Shown here: in pieces, positions 59,357 through 64,000 of the stretch | Position numbering within the stretch: position 1 is the first letter of the stretch | Layout of the letters: each line of letters opens with the position of its first letter | Origin: JADLHS01 sp020848635 | GTDB taxonomy: Bacteria; Verrucomicrobiota; Verrucomicrobiia; Limisphaerales; JADLHS01 | Assembly (NCBI GenBank): GCA_037044975.1 | Contig: JBAOIL010000037.1 | Location: 1-64,000 of the forward strand | Direction: 5' to 3' | DNA: 64,000 nucleotides | Position numbers and translations under genes: made by a program | The notes under the pieces: generated by a model | Told to the model about the DNA's origin: nothing | Seen by the model: the letters and a program-made list of their open reading frames with translations, nothing else | Database searches by the model: none

Positions 59357-60646
59357 CTACTCCTTCCCAATCCGATACAGATGAGTGTCCGTCCGAAGGA
59401 AGATGGTGTGATCCAACATGGCCGGCGTCGCCACCACCACCCCTTCGAGCTGATTCTCGGCGAGTTTCTCGAACGACTTGCCAGCCTTCACGACGGTGGT
59501 TTTCCCATCTTTGCCGAAGAAGTAAATCCGTCCCTCCGCCAGCAGCGGTGACGCCAGATGCTGTTCATTCATACGCTCCTGCCAAATGACTTCACCGCCT
59601 CGGGCATCAACGCAGTTCGCGATACCGTCGTCGGAAGTCCAGTACAACTCGTCGCCCAGCAGGACGGGCGAAGACATAACAGGCACTTGGCGCGTGGTTT
59701 TCCATGCGGCATGGGTCGTGGTCACATCTCCCGCGCCATCCACTCGAACCGCCCAAAGCTGCGGCTTCATGCAACCCGTGCTGAAATACGCCATGCCATT
59801 ACCAAACACCGGGCAGGAGCCGATGGAAAAGCCTTCACCATGGCGGGCCCGCCAGTTCTCCTTGCCGGTGGCCGGGTCGTAGGAAACCACCCAATGCGCT
59901 CCCGGTGAAATCATCTGCGGGCGACCTCCGCCGCTCACCAGTAGTGGCGTAACAAATGATTTCTTGAGGTTCGGACTGGAGGTATTAATCGGCGGACGGT
60001 CAGTCTTCCAGACTTCCTTGCCGGTCTTTGTATCGAGCGCGGCGAGGTATTGAGCGTCCCGACCGTCACGAACCAGCACCAGCAGCTTTTTGTAAAGTAC
60101 CGGCGAACTGCCGGGGCCGACCTGATGATCCAATGGTAGTCGCGTCTGCCAGAGAATTGTTCCACTTTTTGCGTTCAGGCAAGCGGTGCCAAACGTGCCA
60201 AAATCGCAGTAAAGACGCCCCGGCTCAATTACCGGCGTGGGCGTGGCCCAACTGTTGAACCAGTGGACCGGGGCCGGATTCTCCACCACGAACAGGGGCG
60301 TGCGCCACAGAATTTTGCCGGTGGCGCGGTCGAGACAGACCACTTCCAATGAGACATGTTCCGCCGTCTGCATGTCGTCTCCCTCGATCCGCTTTCGAAC
60401 GACCCCCTGCTCCACGGCCAGCGTCAGCCAGATTCGATTACCGAGGACTACCGGCGACGACCGTCCGCGGCCGGGAAGATTGACCTTCCACTCAAGGTTG
60501 TTGGTTTCGCTCCAGTGCAGTGGCACGTCCGTGGCCAGCGAAGTGCCATCGCCGCGTGGCCCCCGGAGTTGCGGCCAGTTTACTTCGGCCACCAGCGTGC
60601 CGTTGACCATCATCGCCAGTACGAAGGCGGAAAGGATTAAGCGCAT
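59357..60646 (-). CDS. Secreted PQQ-like beta-propeller protein
   Basis: A 429-residue protein from the ATG at 60646, with signal peptide LILSAFVLAMMVNGTLVA. Repeats of about 45 residues of the PQQ-dehydrogenase-like propeller are visible: LRGPRGDGTSLATDVPLHWSETNNLEWKV-type start, VCLDRATGKILWRTPL, LNAKSGTILWQTRLPLD, LDTKTGKEVWKTDRP, YDPATGKENWRARHGE and VDARGGEVIWQERMN. No catalytic dehydrogenase motif or PQQ ligands can be named, so it is probably a scaffold or binding protein, as is common in this phylum. Divergent from lnt. Confidence 0.88.
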   Translation of the reverse strand: MRLILSAFVLAMMVNGTLVAEVNWPQLRGPRGDGTSLATDVPLHWSETNNLEWKVNLPGRGRSSPVVLGNRIWLTLAVEQGVVRKRIEGDDMQTAEHVSLEVVCLDRATGKILWRTPLFVVENPAPVHWFNSWATPTPVIEPGRLYCDFGTFGTACLNAKSGTILWQTRLPLDHQVGPGSSPVLYKKLLVLVRDGRDAQYLAALDTKTGKEVWKTDRPPINTSSPNLKKSFVTPLLVSGGGRPQMISPGAHWVVSYDPATGKENWRARHGEGFSIGSCPVFGNGMAYFSTGCMKPQLWAVRVDGAGDVTTTHAAWKTTRQVPVMSSPVLLGDELYWTSDDGIANCVDARGGEVIWQERMNEQHLASPLLAEGRIYFFGKDGKTTVVKAGKSFEKLAENQLEGVVVATPAMLDHTIFLRTDTHLYRIGKE

Positions 60647-60709
60647 GGGGAACTTCTGATACCCGATTTTCTGCGTAGAGTCCACAATTCTTGAGGTCTG
60701 CTTCCCGGC

Positions 60710-62437
60710 GTGGAATCGCCTACATCTGGACGCGAACTTGCCTTTGGGGGCAATCGTGCCAAGCTCACGTGGTTGAATTTCTTCTCGGGCCAACTGTTAT
60801 TGCGCCACCGCTACTTCCTTGCGGTCCTGGCCGGATTTGGCTTGGCCACGGCGTTTCCGAAGTTCGACTTCGCCGGCGCCGCCTGGGTCGCGCCCGCTCT
60901 GATTCTGGCCTGCGCGTATCGCACCCGCAGTCGGACGGCATTTCGCATCGGTTACGTCGCCGGGCTGACGTTCTACCTCACCACCCTCTACTGGCTGCTG
61001 CGCATTCCGGTGATGGGTTTTCCCATCTTCGGCTGGCTGGCGATGAGCGCATTTCTGGCGCTCTATCTCGCGGTATGGGTTTGGCTGCTCGCCGGGCGGC
61101 TGGGCAAAGGCGGCTGGCTGCGACGCAGTGCGTGGACACTGGCGGGCGCGGCGGCGTGGGTGGCTTTGGAATTGATCCGCGCCCGGTTCCTCACCGGCTT
61201 TCCTTGGAACAATCTGGGCACGGCCCAGTGGGGAATGCTGCCGCTGATTCAGATTGCGTCAGTCACCGGCGTCTATGGCGTGTCGTTCATCGTGGTGTGG
61301 TTTTCGCTGGCAATGTTCTCCGGGGTCGTCGCCATGTTTCGTCACCCCACTTCGCGCTACGTTTGGATGAGCGAGATAATCCTTCCATTGCTGGCGGTGC
61401 TGCTGCTCTTTGTAGCCGGCATGTCACGGTTGCGTAGCCTGCCGTCAGAAACTCAAACCCTCCGCGTCACGTTCATCCAACCGGCCATACCGCAAACGAT
61501 GATCTGGGATGCGGGTGAGAACTCAAATCGCTTCCGGCAGTTGTTGGAACTCACCGCGCAGGCCCTCACGAACGAAACCGATCTCCTGCTCTGGCCGGAG
61601 GCCGCGTTGCCCGAGTTCAACGCCACCAGCTTTGCCGCAATCACGAACCTGATTCAGGCGCACCAGGTCGAAATGATTTTCGGCGCGGACGACGTGCAGG
61701 AGAAATCCAATCCAATCCCCGGCGATCGCTACGATGCGTACAACGCCGCGTTCCATTTCCGACCCGACGGATCGTTGGGCGGGATTTATCACAAGCGCCA
61801 CCTCGTGATGTTCGGTGAATACATTCCGCTCGGGCGGGCGCTGCCGTTCGTGAAATGGTTTACGCCCATTACTGGAGGCTTCACCCCCGGCGATCGCGCA
61901 ATCCCTTTTAGGTTGGAGCGCCGGCCTGCGGCCCGGCCCGATTCAACCGATGAATCGCAACGCGCCGGTTCGGAGACCGGTGCTCCAACCCACATCAAAA
62001 TCGCTCCGCTGATCTGTTTTGAGGACACCTTCCCGCATCTCGTCCGCGAATACGTGGACGAAGACACCGATTTTCTCGTGAACCTGACCAACAACGGCTG
62101 GTTTGGGGAGAGCGCATCGCAATGGCAGCACGCCGCAAGCGCCGCGTTGCGCGCCGTGGAGAACAGCGTCCCCCTGCTCCGCTGCTGCAATAACGGTGTG
62201 ACCTGCTGGATTGATGCCCGCGGCCAGGTCCGGGAGGTCTTCCGGGACCGCAACGGCAGCGAATACGGCGCGGGCTTTGTGACATGGGAGATTCCCATTC
62301 TCGCGCCCGGCGAAAAGCGCCCGCGTACGTTTTACAACGAACATGGCGACTGGTTCGCCTGGGGCTGCGTGGCGGTGACGGGACTGTTGATATTGCCGCG
62401 GATCAAGCGAAGGCAGCGCTCGACGATCAATGGTTGA
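60710..62437 (+). CDS. lnt: Apolipoprotein N-acyltransferase
   Basis: A 575-residue inner-membrane enzyme that N-acylates the lipoprotein cysteine. The start is GTG at 60710. Several N-terminal helices precede a nitrilase-type domain with the triad Glu (LLWPEAALPEF), Lys (GIYHKRHLVMFGEYIP) and Cys (APLICFEDTFPHL); FGEYIPLGRALPFV is also conserved. An insert of about 27 residues around position 401-427 is an in-frame palindromic repeat (see 61911-61990). Frame intact. Confidence 0.93.
   Translation: MESPTSGRELAFGGNRAKLTWLNFFSGQLLLRHRYFLAVLAGFGLATAFPKFDFAGAAWVAPALILACAYRTRSRTAFRIGYVAGLTFYLTTLYWLLRIPVMGFPIFGWLAMSAFLALYLAVWVWLLAGRLGKGGWLRRSAWTLAGAAAWVALELIRARFLTGFPWNNLGTAQWGMLPLIQIASVTGVYGVSFIVVWFSLAMFSGVVAMFRHPTSRYVWMSEIILPLLAVLLLFVAGMSRLRSLPSETQTLRVTFIQPAIPQTMIWDAGENSNRFRQLLELTAQALTNETDLLLWPEAALPEFNATSFAAITNLIQAHQVEMIFGADDVQEKSNPIPGDRYDAYNAAFHFRPDGSLGGIYHKRHLVMFGEYIPLGRALPFVKWFTPITGGFTPGDRAIPFRLERRPAARPDSTDESQRAGSETGAPTHIKIAPLICFEDTFPHLVREYVDEDTDFLVNLTNNGWFGESASQWQHAASAALRAVENSVPLLRCCNNGVTCWIDARGQVREVFRDRNGSEYGAGFVTWEIPILAPGEKRPRTFYNEHGDWFAWGCVAVTGLLILPRIKRRQRSTING
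61911..61990. repeat. Palindromic repeat element inserted in frame inside lnt
   Basis: The 14-base ends GGTTGGAGCGCCGG (61911-61924) and CCGGTGCTCCAACC (61977-61990) are complementary except one position (g against t, a wobble pair). The 80-base piece is read through as RLERRPAARPDSTDESQRAG... between the Lys and Cys regions of lnt, where other Lnt proteins have a short loop. The composition (Arg, Pro, Ala, Ser) differs from the surrounding enzyme. It resembles Rickettsia palindromic elements in principle. Confidence 0.7.
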
Positions 62438-62487
62438 AGCCCGGGCGAGGATCAACCACATGCTAAGTTCAGGAGGCGCGCTTCCGC

Positions 62488-63546
62488 TCACGCCTGTAAC
62501 AACTGCCGCTGCCAGTTCATCAGCTCCGCCGCATGTTTATCCCAATCCCGCGCCAGATCCCCCAGCACGGAGCGACTGGCGATGAGGGTCGCGTCCAATC
62601 CCAGATGATGCGCCGCCGCGTCACGGCGCTCCTCCAGGACATGATAGCGGCGGCGCTCCGGCTCGGACGGACGGCGGGTAAAGTTACGCAAGACTTGGGG
62701 GTGGGTGTCGGTGGGCCGAATCAGCGCCGCCTTGATCGCCTTGGCAATGCCCTCGCGCCGCCGGGGTGAAAGGTGGCGAGGCAGGAGCGGTTCGATGTCC
62801 TGCCGCGCCGCCGCGGCGTCGGCGATGGCCACGAGTTTTTCGTGCGCGAGAATGAAAAAGGGCGGCCGGTTCGCCGCTATGGCTTCGTCCTCCCGCCATT
62901 GCCATAACTCGCGCAACACGGCCAGCGCAGCGCGGCTTAATCCGTAACTGCCCTTGATGCGCCAGACAGTATCGGAATCGTCCGGCTGCGGCCGCGTGCA
63001 ATCAGCAATGAGCCGGGCGCAGGATTCCCGATGCCAGTCGAGCCGTTGCTTCTCGGTCAGGTCGGCGGTAAGCCGCTGGGCGAGAGACCGGAGATGGTGG
63101 GTGTCGTTGCGGGCGTATATTTCCATACGCTCTGTCAGCGGCCGGCGGGCCCAATCCGCCTTCTGCGGACCTTTGTCGAGCTTGACGCCAAGCGTTTCCT
63201 CCACCAGTGAACTCAAACCAAACTGCCGCCGGCCCAGCAAGCGCGCGGCAATCATGGTGTCGAAAATGGCATGCGGAATGAACCCATGATGCTTGAATAG
63301 CAGGCGCAAATCATAATCGGCCCCGTGCATGATGAGTTGGTGCCCCGCCAGGGCCGTGAGCAACGCGTCCAAATCCAAAGCGGCGAGGGGATCCACCAGA
63401 CGGTCACCCGCCGTGGTCGTGATTTGAATGAGGCAAACCTTCTCCGGATACGCGTGCAAGCTGTCCGCCTCGGTGTCCACGGCGATCCAATCCGCCGCGC
63501 GCACCACCGGCAGAAACGCGGCCAACTTCTCTTGGGTGTCAATCAC
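62488..63546 (-). CDS. rnd: Ribonuclease D
   Basis: A 352-residue 3'-5' exonuclease of the DEDDy family, used in tRNA and stable RNA 3' end trimming. Catalytic residues: Asp and Glu in AVDTEADSLHAYPEK, Asp in IMHGADYDLRLLFK, Tyr and Asp in EIYARNDTHHLRSLAQRL. Two HRDC-like regions follow (WREDEAIAANRPPFFILAHEKL, RRREGIAKAIKAAL). I place the start at the GTG at 63546 before IDTQEKLAAFLPVVRAADW, where the family begins; a longer frame starts with TTG at 63654. Confidence 0.92.
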   Translation of the reverse strand: MIDTQEKLAAFLPVVRAADWIAVDTEADSLHAYPEKVCLIQITTTAGDRLVDPLAALDLDALLTALAGHQLIMHGADYDLRLLFKHHGFIPHAIFDTMIAARLLGRRQFGLSSLVEETLGVKLDKGPQKADWARRPLTERMEIYARNDTHHLRSLAQRLTADLTEKQRLDWHRESCARLIADCTRPQPDDSDTVWRIKGSYGLSRAALAVLRELWQWREDEAIAANRPPFFILAHEKLVAIADAAAARQDIEPLLPRHLSPRRREGIAKAIKAALIRPTDTHPQVLRNFTRRPSEPERRRYHVLEERRDAAAHHLGLDATLIASRSVLGDLARDWDKHAAELMNWQRQLLQA

Positions 63547-63650
63547 GCACCCAGATGAGAGCAGAAAGCCGGGCGGGAAGTCAAAAAACGTTTTACAAAG
63601 AATGAGAATCCGGCTCGCACCCAAGTCGAATCCGGATAAGAAGACCGCAA

Positions 63651-63679
63651 ACAATAAGGACTTAACTACTTATATTCAA
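63651..63679 (-). promoter_or_regulatory. Candidate promoter upstream of rnd
   Basis: Minus strand TTGAAT (63679-63674), 17 bases, TATTGT (63656-63651). The region is AT rich compared with its neighbours. The start of rnd is 105 bases downstream. Sequence match only; the -10 box is imperfect. Confidence 0.35.
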
Positions 63680-63824
63680 TTTCTTACATCCTGACGAACA
63701 CCCAATCGCCAGGCCTTTGGGGTTCGCGGGCAAGTCCAAATGTTCGACTATCCTATGAAACCGGAGACCGGCGTTTCATTGTCCGCTTGCCGACGCCCCC
63801 GGCTCGCAGGTAGGTTTTGCGCGA

Positions 63825-64000
63825 ATGAATTTAGCCGACGCGTTCGCCCAGTCCGTGCAACAACGTCCCCAGAAAGTCGCCCTCTTCTGGGGAGAGACCG
63901 AGTTGACCTATGCCACATTGCTGGCGCAATCCCTCGCGGTGGGACGGCAACTCATCGAAAAGTTCGGCGTCCAACCGGGTGACCGCGTCGGACTATGGCT
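63825..64000 (+). CDS. AMP-binding enzyme (acyl-CoA synthetase-like), start only
   Basis: The window cuts this gene after 58 codons. It begins at the ATG at 63825: MNLADAFAQSVQQRPQKVALF then TELTYATLLAQSLAVGRQ and a hydrophobic end GVQPGDRVGLWL. The sequence fits the N-terminus of AMP-forming acyl-CoA synthetases and related adenylation enzymes (ALF-x-G-E-x-x-L-TYA-x-L, then G-V-x-x-GDRV). The substrate cannot be told from this part. Confidence 0.8.
   Translation, partial: MNLADAFAQSVQQRPQKVALFWGETELTYATLLAQSLAVGRQLIEKFGVQPGDRVGLW

Noticed and set aside
1..64000. CRISPR array, tRNA, rRNA or transposase
   Set aside because: No spaced direct repeats of 20-40 bases, no CCA-type or cloverleaf sequence and no transposase motif were recognised on either strand; weakly conserved tRNAs could be missed by eye.

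Overview
The window looks like a chromosomal segment of a Verrucomicrobiota bacterium, most likely the Pedosphaera/Limisphaera group. That placement is an inference from gene content: a sigma factor fused to a membrane and coiled-coil tail, a DUF1800/DUF1501 pair with thrombospondin type-3 repeats, a short pseudopilin-type protein, several Tat-exported enzymes, a Sbp/CysTWA system with a YezD-like protein, and an alternative complex III operon. I saw no rRNA, tRNA, CRISPR array, integrase or insertion sequence.

Layout. 0-9.6 kb: an exported beta-helix protein, DUF5069, a degenerate rhamnulokinase-like protein, exported superoxide dismutase, a Tat-exported TIM-barrel isomerase, a sigma factor with a membrane tail and an unassigned Rossmann-like protein. 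9.6-17.4 kb: a zinc-ribbon/propeller membrane protein, a pseudopilin, DUF423, S1/P1 nuclease, a histone-deacetylase-family hydrolase, then a three-gene unit (DUF1800 giant, DUF1501, small anchored protein) that runs to 22.6 kb. 22.7-25.5 kb: sulfate/thiosulfate permease cysT-cysW-cysA. 25.6-28 kb: exbB-exbD-tonB-exbD. 28.2-37.1 kb: a two-partner secretion pair (tpsB-tpsA) preceded by two secreted proteins. 37.4-45.7 kb: a sulfur operon (yezD, porin, two sulfate-binding proteins, three tandem M14-like hydrolases, cysK) with a divergent Rrf2 regulator. 45.7-47.6 kb: shikimate kinase and queG. 47.6-58.8 kb: alternative complex III (actA-F plus a small membrane protein) continuing into a CcoN-like subunit, a CcoO-like cytochrome and a monoheme cytochrome. 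59.3-64 kb: a PQQ-like propeller protein, lnt, RNase D and the start of an AMP-binding enzyme.

The two most interesting loci are respiratory and sulfur related. The act operon ends in a heme-copper-oxidase subunit I homologue that seems to have lost nearly all the histidines that bind hemes and CuB, while its CcoO partner keeps its heme site. The sulfur operon holds three paralogous zinc-hydrolase genes in a row, of which only one keeps the full metal and catalytic set.

Many minus-strand genes are interrupted by one-base frameshifts, roughly thirty in all; in the best cases one inserted or deleted base restores a textbook protein, including a fifth heme motif in ActA. This looks more like indel error in the assembly than wholesale gene decay, so those genes are annotated here as single spans with the break positions given.
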